This document shows, one piece after another, positions 12,088 to 22,766 of a DNA stretch of 64,000 nt. The position numbers and the translations under genes were made by a program. Positions within the stretch are counted from its first letter, which is position 1, and each line of letters opens with the position of its first letter. The notes beneath the pieces are model-generated. The model saw nothing but the letters and a program-made list of their open reading frames with translations, was not told where the DNA came from and ran no database searches. Source of the DNA: Hygrocybe punicea (taxonomy: Eukaryota; Basidiomycota; Agaricomycetes; Agaricales; Hygrophoraceae); contig OY744462.1 in assembly GCA_963556145.1 (NCBI GenBank), positions 8,370,001 through 8,434,000 on the forward strand, read 5' to 3'.

Positions 12088-12945
12088 TTGAGCAATGAGA
12101 CACTTGTGGTTGGTGATGGTGGATGTTTGCAAATTCAGCAGTCTTCCCTTGACTCTTCTGGCAAATTACAAATCTCCCTCTCTGACTTCTGGGAGGCCTG
12201 GCTGCATCTTGGTAACCTTATCAAGATCTACCTCAACTCCCCAGAGAAGACATTGATTGTGGATTCCTTCTGCATGCATTTTTGCTTCATTACTTCATGC
12301 TCTGACTTTGCAGATTTATGTTGTCTTTACATCATTTATGACTCTTGTATACACCAGGCATTCATTCAGTACTTAAGTACTTTCTCCCCAGCCATCTTTC
12401 TAGTGAAACATTGTGTGCCTCTTCATTTCATCCCTCAATGTCTGGTGCATCAAAGGCCTCACCAGCCAATCTCATGGCCGTACCTCTAATCCCAGTAGTT
12501 CCAAATGCTCAACTGCATCATCCTCCATCCCTAAAGGTCCTGACATGGCCACCCTCTGCTTTGTGTGCCTCTCCACATCCAACAGCAGCCATAAATGCCC
12601 CAATCCTGGCAATGGTTTCCTTACCAAAGGCAATGATGGCTACTGGAAGGCTCCTGAAGACATCTGAGTTTGTTTCTGCTTCAACGGTCACCTCGGTTGC
12701 TCTTTCACTGACTCATGTCTCTACTCACACATCTGTTCTGGCTGTGCCTCTTCTGAGCATAATACACAATCCCACCCTCAGGTCTAAATATTTCCCCATC
12801 ATTACTCCCCTCATTCCTGATAGATGGTCTAGTCTTCTTTCTGTCACTGGTATTTGGGATCAATTTTGTGACATCCCCTTGCTCCAAAGTTTTTACAATA
12901 TTTGGAGGAGAGGATGTGATTCAGATCAAGCTGGGTATTCATAGA
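12088..12945 (+). pseudogene. Gag-like fragment with Cys/His finger, opposite strand to the RT
   Basis: A degenerate plus-strand frame resembles the N-terminal part of the same retroelement family as the RT. It has a SDFWEAWLHL block near 12180 and a Cys/His finger at about 12665-12780 (CFCFNGHLGCSF, then SHICSGCASSEH). A ITPL..DRWSSLL block follows near 12815-12850, which in this family leads into the RT. Frameshifts separate these blocks. The RT lies about 30 bp to the left on the opposite strand, so the two halves are head to head instead of collinear. Confidence 0.5.
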
Positions 12946-15290
12946 TGCAAGAGTGTGGAAGCCAAGAATGGCAGCCATGGGAGAGTGGGTGCCTAGCAGC
13001 GTGAACTGGCCAGGGTGATCTGAACAAGAAGCAATCAGAAAGGGAGCTCAGAGACACAAAAAAGTGTGAATGAGAGCAAGAAAATGCAAAGGAACTGCGG
13101 TCAAGATCAAATTGAAATGAATCAAAAGGGGGGCTGCAAGGGAACTGTGGTGCCTGCAAGGGAACTGCAGGTGAGATGTGGAGAAGACACCTAGCAAGAA
13201 GTACGAGTGCATACAGCCACCCATGAAGGGAAAACTTTATAGGCTGCTTAGCAGCATGAAATTGGAATGAACAGGATGGTATAGCAGTACTAGAGAAACG
13301 GATACACCTGAAGAATCTAAGGCCAAATCAGAAAAGGGCACTGGGGCCATCAAAGGTGCCAGGGCCATCAAAGGAGCTGCAACTGCAGGAGCAACTGCAA
13401 TTGGGACCTTGAGGAGCCACAAGATGTCAGCAGTGTCAGGAACAAGGCCATTCTTCATTGAGTTAATAGCCAATGAAACAGTGGACAAAATGGTAGAGGC
13501 CATGAACAGGTCAGTGGGAGGGGAGAAGCAGAATGGGACAAAGGGCCAGCCAGTTGAGGGGGAGAAAGGGTATGAAGAGGCAACGAGGGGCCTGGGGCTT
13601 GGACTGCATGGGAGTGTGTGGGAGAGCTATTATATGGAGGACCAGAAGGAAGCAAAGAAGGGCCTGAAGGGCCTGGGCCCATGGGACTAGAGGGGGAAAG
13701 TAAGGGAGTAGGAAAAACAGTGGGAAGGGGAAGAACAGAAAGGGGAGTAGAAGGAAGAGTAGTGGTAGAAGGAAGAATAGCGGCAGAAGGAGGAATGGTA
13801 GCCATACTGAAAGAAAGCAAAGGAATTGCAGAGAGAACAGTAGAAGAAGAAAGGACCGGGGTATCGGATGGGGTAAGATAGCTTGAGAAAATGTTAGTTG
13901 AATGACCTAGAACAGGCTGATCATGATGAGCCAGGATTGTTATGTGAGGGGGGCCAGAAATGGAAGAAGTGGAAGGGGGAAAGCCAATGACAATTGTGGT
14001 GCCTTTCCTTTCACCATGCAGGTCAACCTAGAGGAAGGGAATGTGGGCTTTGCAGGACCTTTACGAGCTCTTTTTGTGGGGGGTGCACCCAGGAGGGTCA
14101 AGGTATCATCCTCCTCAATAGGTCTGGAGTGGGGATGTGACTAGAGCCACGAACATGATGAGGTGGCGATGGAGGCAGATTTCTGATATACTGATCGATC
14201 ACATCCAAATTGAGTCCATCTGGATCTGCTTCTGTGTGTCCTTGCAAAGATCTACCAGTGACAGTGGCTGCAGGGGAAGAGGGAGTAGGGGCAAGGGACA
14301 GAAGGAGGCAGAGCTTGACAGCTGGAACCGTGATCGACATGAGACCAGGAGGAAGGCCAGGAATGACAAGGACAGCAAGACAAAAACCTGAGAGATCTAT
14401 CAGATCTAGATGAGAGGGGAGCATTGTGACAGTGCCTGATCTGGGGAGAAAGATGACAAACCAGATCAGGTCGCTGTCTTATAAAGGCAGCTCATGGAGT
14501 TTAGATGTCACACTGCATCATGAGTCTGTACACTCATGTGTTCTGAGTGTGCCATCGTTAAGTGAAATCGTGTTTTCCTGATGCTCATGTCTCATGTGAG
14601 TTAAAAACAGACTCAATTTTTAATGATATATCATCAGGCGGCAAGTCAAAAGTTCCACAACAATAATTCCATTCCAGAGATGACTGATGTATCCCCCGAT
14701 CTCAATATCAAGAATTTGGGTGGGAAAGGGAAGGCGTGAGACTATGGACTTCTCAATGTATGTTTACTCAAATCTCTCAATAAGCTAGCTGACATTCCAT
14801 GCAACCACTGTTTTTCATTTCAGTATTCTAATTTTTGTGCTAAAGTATTTGCCAGGGCTGCTGAACTTGATAATAAACTCTCTGGAATCATGGCTGGCAA
14901 TGCCAAAGCAACCACTTCACCTGCTTCTTCATTTGTCCCTGCCACCAGTTCAATCTCTGCCACCAGTTCTACCGCTAATTCTGCCACTAATTTCAGCTCT
15001 GCCATCCCTAATGTTGTTGACATCATAACACTGGAACAAAACACCAGTCATGCAACCTGAAATTTTGATGGAAAGTCAGCTGAAGAAAAGGGGGAAGCAA
15101 ACAAGTAAGCTGCTTGCCTTGTCCACACCGAAGATATGCCCTGCTGAAGGTTTGTTTCACTTGTGTTGTCATCATTCTTGCCAAAAAAAAACATTTCTTA
15201 TCAGACAAAAATATGAAACACAAGTAAATACAATGGTAAGTAAATCCCTCCTACCCATATTTGTGATGCTAACAATGGTGATGTAGAAAG
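12946..15290. other. Degenerate, purine-skewed region with no recognised gene
   Basis: From about 13,480 to 13,870 the plus strand is heavily purine-rich (GGAAGAG/GAAGGA units); read on the minus strand this gives Pro/Ser-rich frames without known domains. Around 14,820-15,030 a plus-strand frame is Ala/Ser/Thr-rich. These may be remnants of retroelement gag or spacer, but I cannot identify them. Confidence 0.4.
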
Positions 15291-15299
15291 GTGTGCTTG

Positions 15300-15691
15300 C
15301 AGCGGCAAGCAGAGTTGGAGGTGCCTGAATGGGAGGTCAAAGTGAAGGGGCCCTCAAAGAGAAGATGATGGAACACAGTTAGCGGAGAGGTTTGATCGCA
15401 TTGCATGGAATGATCAGATTGATGAGAAACTAGGCTTTTCAAGGGTTCAGGAAGGTACTAGGAGGGAAGGCTGGTTGGTCAATATGCATCCACTAAGCAT
15501 CCACTAAGCATTGGTCACCGATCACTGTATTCTATGTGGTATAGCAGACTCAACCCCCCAATGGTAAAGGACTCAGACTGGCCCTCAGGAAAGGTGGCCA
15601 TTGATTTCTTCTTTATTCAAGACAATGGTTGGATGTTCAAATGCACGTTCCAATATGAACCATGTTTTTGCATTGCTTGCAAGGTAAGTTC
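15300..15691 (+). pseudogene. POL2: DNA polymerase epsilon catalytic subunit, N-terminal fragment
   Basis: The frame contains LGFSRVQEGTRREGWLVNMHP, then GKVAIDFFFIQDNG, MFKCTFQYEP and FCIACK. These match the start of the Pol epsilon catalytic subunit, where family members have GWL-NMH, GK--DF-FI---G--FK-T--Y-P-F--AC. About 60 bases between NMHP and MVKDSDWPSG look like a small insertion or unspliced intron. After FCIACK a GTAAGT donor occurs, and the sequence is cut off at the hAT-1 terminus at 15711. No polymerase sequence was seen past 18785. It is therefore a 5' gene fragment, and the organism must carry the full gene elsewhere. Confidence 0.65.
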
Positions 15692-15710
15692 TGATTAATA
15701 TAGTCTTGGG

Positions 15711-18700
15711 TAGTGTTGCCGCAACTCAGCTAAAAGCCGGCTGGAAGCCGAAGCTGGTCACGTGTTGTAACCAAGCCAACCTAGCTGATCCTGGGACAAA
15801 GTCGACTAAAATAGTCATGACTATGAGTTCAGCCTCGACCAGAAGTCGACTCGGACCGCTCCACCCGCAGTAATTTGCACAGGGACCTAGGTCCACGAGA
15901 CTGATCGCATTTTTTTGAGCACTTATGTAATCATTCAACGCTTAGCAACCGGTTGCGAATCTTATTAGTAATTCAACTCCTTCACTTTTATCATGTCGCT
16001 ATCACTGTTGCTCGAAGTTCTCAATGAAAATCCCGACATTGTTCAGGTTCTATCATTCTTTCAACTTGCAACATTCATTTCAGTCATTTCCCATCTTCGT
16101 CAATGCCTCTCACAGAGCCAATCACCAGAATCATCTGATCCCCCTCTCCATCTCCCTGCTGATGCTACTAGCTTCCTTGGAGTTGTACTCGCTGTTGATG
16201 GAGGAGTGGTGTCGGAGATCTGGAGGAGTCTTCGCCTGTTATTCCTTGTTGCATGGAGGAATCATGAGGATAACCAGTACAACGCACCACTAAGAAATGC
16301 ATCTCTCCTGCCATTATTCCTTGAACATGGCCTCGACTTCGGCATCGGTAAGCTGATCATCACTTAAACACCTTTAGGACTATAATGTAAACTCGCATTA
16401 CAGGTTTTTATGACCTTTTCCCACCAATCAATGTCTGTTCGGACCTTAAGTGCAGCATCAACTCGAGAGGACTGCTTAAAACAAATACTTGGGAACTTGT
16501 GGATCTCACGCGCTACGAAGCTGTCTTGTTTACACGGGATATGGGAGCAATACCCGTTTGGTCGTATTCAGCAATATGTATCAGTAAATCTTACTCTTCA
16601 TACGGTTATGGCGTTGCTTGTTGATCACCCGTATAGCTTGCAAGACCCGATATTATTCCAATTATTATGTTCATCAAGACGAAACCACTTGCTTGTATTA
16701 TCCTGGGGTCCCTCCAATTGTTCAGATTTCGATGCACTACTTCGTCGAGACATGCCTTATTGAAACATTTGCAAATATGATGGTGTGCACGTGGTGAGCA
16801 CAAATAATAAAAATGTTTTTGCATCTTCTTCATGAATTTTCAAGGGTTTTGGCAATGAACTTGGCACGGATATACAATCTCGACGTTGACCACCCGACAG
16901 CTCAGATCTTGCCATTAGAATGGCCATACGAATTCACGATGACCTGCGATCACGTTTGGGATGCATTTTTTATCCATGCACTGCTGTTAGATCGCAACGA
17001 ATGCAATGCCACCCTCAGCCTACCACATGCTGCTGCCGACCAAGCCCAACGGCTTTGAGCTGCTCTTGAATTGCGGACAGCAGCAATGGTAGGCCCTGGA
17101 CAGGAATACTGGAACCATGCTTGTAATTTATGTTGCAAGCTTCATGAAAATGAAGCTGGTGTCGTCGGTGAGCCCATACCTATCGGTTTTCGTCTCCGGT
17201 AATAGCTAACTCTTGTTTGGTAGAGGCATTGCGTTTGACTGTCACAGATAGAATTGATATGGGCCATCCTTGTTGCGATGTTCAAGACTGCAAAGAGCCG
17301 CTCCCGTCAAAACACCGAAAGTTTTGTTCGCAACGTGACTACATGAAGAATATGTGTGCCATCACAACTTGCTCTCAGCCTCGCCTCTCACGACATCAAA
17401 CTTGTTCAATACCAGTGGCCATCTTTGGCATCCCTCGGTCATTTTTGCATCTTTGACCTCCCTTCCCTCCATGTCTTCCTCGAGGTCCACCGTTCCTTCA
17501 TTGCGAATCAACAAGCCATATGTACATGGGACATTCTAGACAAACCTGGCCACTTGTCCTTCAGCTGCAGCAGACAAAGTAGTCGTCGCTGGTGTCACGC
17601 GACTGATGAGTGATTACTACGGAGCAGGACAAGCAGGTTTGAGTTTCATTTACGTCTTGCCGAAGATTGGAGACGATAATTTTATCTGCAGGTTGCGGAG
17701 CGGCAGTAGAGTGATGTGGCAGCAGCCACTGCTTGATGGGCACATGTGGTCGGCATTTTCGTTTCATTATGTTTGCCGCGGTGTGGATTATGTTCGCAGC
17801 GATGTGGATTCCCATGGACTATAGACTTCTGAATTTGAGTAGCTTTTGCCTGTAGATTACAACCCCACCTGTTCTACAATATGCCTCAGAAATTTGTTTT
17901 GGACCCGTTGACAATGATATGTTCAGTCTTTTGATGTTTACCCCTACTGGTGTGTCCCGAGGAGCTGTGGGGATTGTTCGTTGTTGCTGCTGTTGAGTTT
18001 GGTGGTTCTGTGGAGTTGGGGGCGTTTTTTGGCACATTCGCTGCCACAGTGAAATTCTAACTGACTATTGGTGTTATGTCGTAAATCCACAGTGAAATTA
18101 ACTAACTGACTCAAACACTAGGTGGATATCTGTCAGCTAGGGAAAAAAAAACCATAGCATTGGATCAGTCACTTTCCTCTATATAAATGCAAGATCTAAT
18201 TTGCCTCTGTAACCTGTAACCTCTACTTACTACTACGACTACCAACTATGGCACCCCGCGCTTGTCGAGTCAACCGTACCCAAGCCAATGCCCTCCAGGA
18301 ACCTGAAGAAGGAGAGTACTTTCCACTAGAGGACGTCTCTGGCAGCGAGACCGAAGAACCCGCACCAGCCCGTGCCCGTCAGAGCGCTTGAGATACAACA
18401 GATAGTCACCGTGACATCCAAGTCAACAACCCGAGTGTCTCTATTGTATGGAAGGCGGGTGCAGCCGACATTCAGTATTTCTTCAAAACTGACCCGGAGA
18501 CGGGCAAAAAAATCTGTAAATTTTGCAAGTAAGTTTTATTTCCTCTTCAGTTTTCAGACTTATCGACACATCATTGGCAGGGAGGCCAGAGCTGCCAATC
18601 CAACTCAATGGTCGTCATCCATCAATTACGAGTTCTCAAAGAACACTTCAACAACATCTCTCTGACCCCATATCGAAAAGTACCACATTGAACTATACAG

Positions 18701-18777
18701 ATCAGTAGCGAAGGAAGAAGGATGGAAAATCTTATTACCGGGACTGGTGTCGCAAGCTCGATCACAAGGAACCACGG
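15711..18777 (+). repeat. 3.07-kb inverted repeat, right arm
   Basis: Partner of 4566-7632; see that entry. The near-identity of the two arms implies recent duplication or gene conversion. Confidence 0.9.
15993..17824 (+). CDS. CxC5/CxC6 cysteine-cluster protein, copy 2
   Basis: This is the second copy of the cargo gene, easier to read on the plus strand. Exon 1 (ATG 15993) ends at a GTAAGC donor near 16348. The next exon carries FYDLFPPINVCSDLKCS and FTRDMGAIPVW. Splicing a GTAAAT..TAG intron creates CITCKTRYYSNYYVH, and another intron with donor GTGAGC gives TWVLAMNLARIYNL. CDHVWDAFF, then HACNLCCKLHENEAG, then HPCCDVQDC and CAITTCSQP follow. The Cys spacing matches the CxC5 and CxC6 families linked to KDZ transposons. 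An in-frame TGA after QAQRL is shared with copy 1. The C-terminal limit (stop at 17822-17824) is a best guess. Confidence 0.65.
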
Positions 18778-18784
18778 CAACACT
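18248..18784 (+). pseudogene. hAT-1 transposase, 5' fragment only
   Basis: This contains the first exon (MAPRACRVNR...), the shared in-frame TGA, the BED finger (FFKTDPE then KICKFCK) and the next exon, then stops at the element terminus. The core and hATC domains are missing, so it cannot make a transposase. Confidence 0.8.
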
Positions 18785-18785
18785 A

Positions 18786-19757
18786 CCTCTGGCTTTCACC
18801 CAACCCTCTCTTCGCTCACTCTTTCCTTCACCCAATTCTTACAAGTAGCTACATGCCTTGCACCTTCCTACCTCTCTTCTTCCTTGCAATCTAGGCTTCA
18901 CCGTAATGGACTCTCAAAGATGAGAGACCTACTTAATTTCGTCTTAGTCATCTTAGTGCTTAAGACGCCGATCAAGTGCTGACTAAGTCCGGATAAGACC
19001 GAACCCATTTACTGATGAGCCTCCCTCAATACAATAAGAATGTCAGGAAATTTCGCGAGATGAAGGTTACCGTGTTACAGAAGAAGAAAGATGAAGCTGA
19101 GATTCCCTGGCAGCAGGCTCTGCAGTCGATAAGTCTTGAAAGTATTTGCCGGTCTGACATTAGAGTTTTAGATCCGAGAGAGGACCATATTACGGCACTG
19201 CAACCACCTAGGCATGATTGTTTCGGTGTTGGCTATTGTACTAATTTGTAGTCGGTGGTGCATGCATGTTTGTCGCTCATTTGCGGTGATGGTGCCAGAA
19301 AAGTGGTGTCGAGTGCAACGCAGGTAATGCCTTCAGATGCAAGCAGATGGAGCAGTAGGCTATATCCGAGTCTTCCATTGACACTTGTCCTACAGATTCG
19401 TTAATTGGTCAACAATTTGCATTTCTACATGCAGCGATGTCAGTCACACCAAATCTGATAATATCGGGACATGGAGGTCCGTGAGGTTGAGTCTGCAACA
19501 AGAGTGCATCTAGTGTCCTCGTCGGCCATAGCTTCATGGTGGCGTTGATGTAGCCATTGAGGTCCGCGACAACCCATGCCCCAACGAAGCCGCCCTTAGA
19601 ATTTAACAGCCACGGCAATGTCGAGGATGATGCAGACTGCCACTGGACGCCAACACCAACGCCTATGAAGATGTTTGATGACACCCAAATTCAAATTTCC
19701 ACACTATGCGCTCAGCGTATAGCAACACGGTGTTATGTGCTCCATAGAATAACTCAT
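18786..19757. other. No recognised gene
   Basis: A plus-strand frame at 19015-19251 contains KFREMKVTVLQKKKDEAEIPW and LESICRSDIRVLDPRED. It reads like a real exon remnant but I do not recognise it. It does not resemble the next part of POL2. The rest shows nothing supportable. Confidence 0.35.
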
Positions 19758-21229
19758 CTAACCATGACCTTGTTCGAGTACGTCTTCGCTACTGTTTTTA
19801 ACTCCCTTATCTCCTTGACCTTGCATAAGGGGCTGACGACGTCGCATCCCACTGCTTCCTTCTTGAGATGATTCTGGATTCGTTTGCACAGCACTATACT
19901 CCGGAGGCGCGGTTTCTAACACAGGGCTTCGATCCTGAGATGATCCCGGATTCGCCAAAGTTTCTACCACACGTGCAAGCGTAGGAGCGGGGACATTTTG
20001 GGTATAGAGGTTGTACACGAAATTAACTTGCTCGGGTGTTAACTGACCGTGGGCACCAGGAACTGGTAACGACGATGGTGGCGGGAGTTCAGAAAAGATC
20101 GCGTTCGAGACAGCTATGTCACTGGGTTGTGCAGATCGTGGCACGGTCTCGATGTGGGAGCTAGAGATGGGCACCGAGACTTGACCTGGGTCCGGAACAA
20201 ACGGCAACACGGTGTAGGGTGTCTCGCTCATGAGATTTGGAGATCGTGACGAGGTTTTGAGTTCCGAATCCAAATCGATGGTGGGTGATCTTGGCTTCCG
20301 CCTCCGAAAGTAGAAAAATAAAGCAACAACAGACAATACAAGAACAGCCGCACCACCAGCTGTCGCACCACCAATGACAGCAGCGTTGTTGCGATGGCTG
20401 AATTGCAGCCAGGTCAGAGCCAATCAACATTGGAGTTCTCGAAATGAAACCTACGGAGAGGGAATAGGGACAGATGTGGGAGATGTCCACGGAGCTGCGG
20501 TAGTGCTTTCTGATGCGCGCCCAAACAAGCGCAAGGGAGGGGATACATATGTTTCGTCGACAATTGCAAAATCAAATAATATAGGACTCCAGTTCCTGTC
20601 ATAGGACAAGGCATTCAGGTGGAGGACATGATCAGCGGAAGGAAGTGATTGGATGTCGAAGATTGAGACGTTAAGTCGGTAATAGTTGGGTGGTGGTGGA
20701 GCGTTGAGAGTTGTAACAGTTGGAGGACCGCCATCAACACTAACACTCATGTTGACGCCATACGGACCTGCTTGTAAAATGTAGACAGTAATTCCAGATC
20801 CTATCAGGAAGGGTGAGTCAACAACCATACTCCAATAACTCCGCAGAGGTTTACCCGTGAACAGAATACGAAGTTTGCATTCTTGGTCTGTGGTGCATAT
20901 TCCCGCTACACAATGCCGAATAACCAAGAGAGTTGGGTGATCTGAGACCTGGACGCACCGGTACTGAATTTGAAAATAAGCATTGGATCAAAACAAACCG
21001 CGTATACTACCCACTAAGTTTGGCTATAACACGGAGAAGGGTCGATAGATGTGGTGCCGTTGGAGAGCAAAAAAGTGAGTGACTTGGGATGTGTGAATAG
21101 CCCCCACGAACTGTCAGCTTTGACAGATTGTGTGTCGGCGTCATCGATGTAATATTCTGCTCGGATTAAATCTGTCGAAGTGAAGAGGACGAGAAACAGT
21201 GCTATCCAATAGAGAGTTGGAGATTCCAT
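19758..21229 (-). CDS. Single-pass membrane protein with signal peptide
   Basis: This is a type I surface protein of a kind frequent in agaricomycetes. The start at 21229 opens a signal peptide (LYWIALFLVLFTSTDLIRA), followed by an extracellular domain with several N-x-S/T sites (LSNGTTSI, GVNMSVSV, LNVSIF). After an intron near 20399-20443 comes a transmembrane helix (VIGGATAGGAAVLVLSVVAL) and a basic stop-transfer FRRRK. The cytoplasmic tail of about 190 residues is Pro/Ser-rich with LTPEQVNFVYNLYTQNVP near its middle. The stop is at 19758. At least two introns are needed; the first donor (about 21014) leaves the phase uncertain. Substrate or partner unknown. Confidence 0.7.
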
Positions 21230-22766
21230 GGACGGTTGATGGCGGTTGATGGCGGTTTGATGGCGCGGCCTTTTTCTCTTTTCTCCAGATTCGCGCGCCT
21301 ATATTGGGGCTCCACGTCCGAGTCCATTCATAGGACTCTGGTTGGAGGAAGCTTCTTCCCCTCGTCCACTACAACTGCTTTTGGGTGTATTTGTTGGCAA
21401 GGAGGGCTCGGATTTCATCTGAAGTAAACCCGGAAATGTAATACCAGTATGTGTATAACTGCATATGATCTGCTCCTATATTCAACATTCAATGCTCACA
21501 AAGAGAAAATGTGAGTTCCTGGAACAGGTCATCTTGCTGCTTTGCGAAGACCTTCCTCTCCCCCATCAGTTCGATCCTTAGCTCCTTCGCCTCCTCAATG
21601 GAGATCGGGAAATTTTCCACATTGGTCATTACTTCGTGGACTATCTCGTTTGGGAATTTCGGGAACACCCCTTGGGCCTGAAGTTCTTGTGTCCACCATT
21701 CCTTTTGCTGGCATGGAACATTTGCTGTCGAAATGATTTTGATATGCGGATCTACCAGGAACAATGCCAGAATCTTCCTATGACCGGGCTTTGTCTTATC
21801 AGCAAGACAAAACGGACCAACACGGTGTTGGAAGACATTTGGGAATGTAATGAGACGGCCTTCTTTGGTGACGACGGCGCCAACATCTTGGAGTGCGAAG
21901 CCATTCTGCTCGCATCCAAAGATTTCGGTGAGCCACTCGTGATGTTCTTGTGGGTACGCAACGCTTTCAGCATCTTCAGGTGAACAATGTTGACGGAAAG
22001 CAAGCAGGCTCTCAGTAATGTTAGTCGTCTCGTAGTAATAGAGTGCCGTTGCACAAATATGTTCGTTCTGGAAAATAAGGAAGGAGATGAGTCGTGAAAG
22101 ACGGATAGGAATGGGCACAAACCAGTTGGCCCTCGACATGCCACGTCCCTCCCTCAAAATTCGGCTTGCTGGGAGTTAAATGAATATTAGCGAGCTTTAC
22201 AATTACCTGTAAACCTCTCTGAGCAAAGTCGTCTTTCAAATCAACTTTCTGTGTGTCGCTGCATGACTTCACAAACGCTGGTGGCTCAGGTCTCACAACT
22301 TGTCTGATATCTTGCTCCCACTGATCCATCCGATTCATGAAGTCATCAACTGATTCGTTGGGGAGTCGTTGGGGTCGATCATTCTCAGGAATCAAGGCAG
22401 GATCAGGATCGTATTGGCATGTGTCGTAATGTATACGTAGATGGGACTTTTGAAAACCCATCAGTGGTGTCAGCGTCTGGTTCCAGAGGGGAATAGTGAG
22501 ATCGATGATTTGTTCAATGACTTTGTAGAGGAATTTGTGTTGTTGAGGATGTAGGTTGTTGATGTATGAGGTAATCCTAACGTTTACTTTAATATGCTGA
22601 GGACGTGAAATCAGATAAGTAACACGTACTTTGCTTCATTGTTCCTGAAACTGACCTCGCAGGGAAGCCACTGGAACTTACCACTGTAGGGGATGCCAGT
22701 GGTCATGATTCCCTCCATCCAATAACTTTTCCTTAGGGGCAACTGCAGCTCTCGACTTTCTGGCAC

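Larger units (their letters stand above)
15711..18785 (+). mobile_element. hAT-1 copy 2, internally deleted derivative
   Basis: This copy starts TAGTGTTGCCG at 15711 and ends CGGCAACACTA at 18785, an 11-bp perfect terminal inverted repeat. It contains the complete CxC5/CxC6 gene and only the first exons of the hAT transposase. Transposase homology ends at about 18777, immediately before the right terminus. No 8-bp target duplication is seen (GTCTTGGG before, CCTCTGGC after). Relative to copy 1 it lacks roughly 2.3 kb or more of transposase and 3' end. Confidence 0.85.

Noticed and set aside
18786..19260. Continuation of POL2 after hAT-1 copy 2
   Set aside because: None of the expected downstream polymerase motifs appear; the open frame at 19015 does not resemble it.
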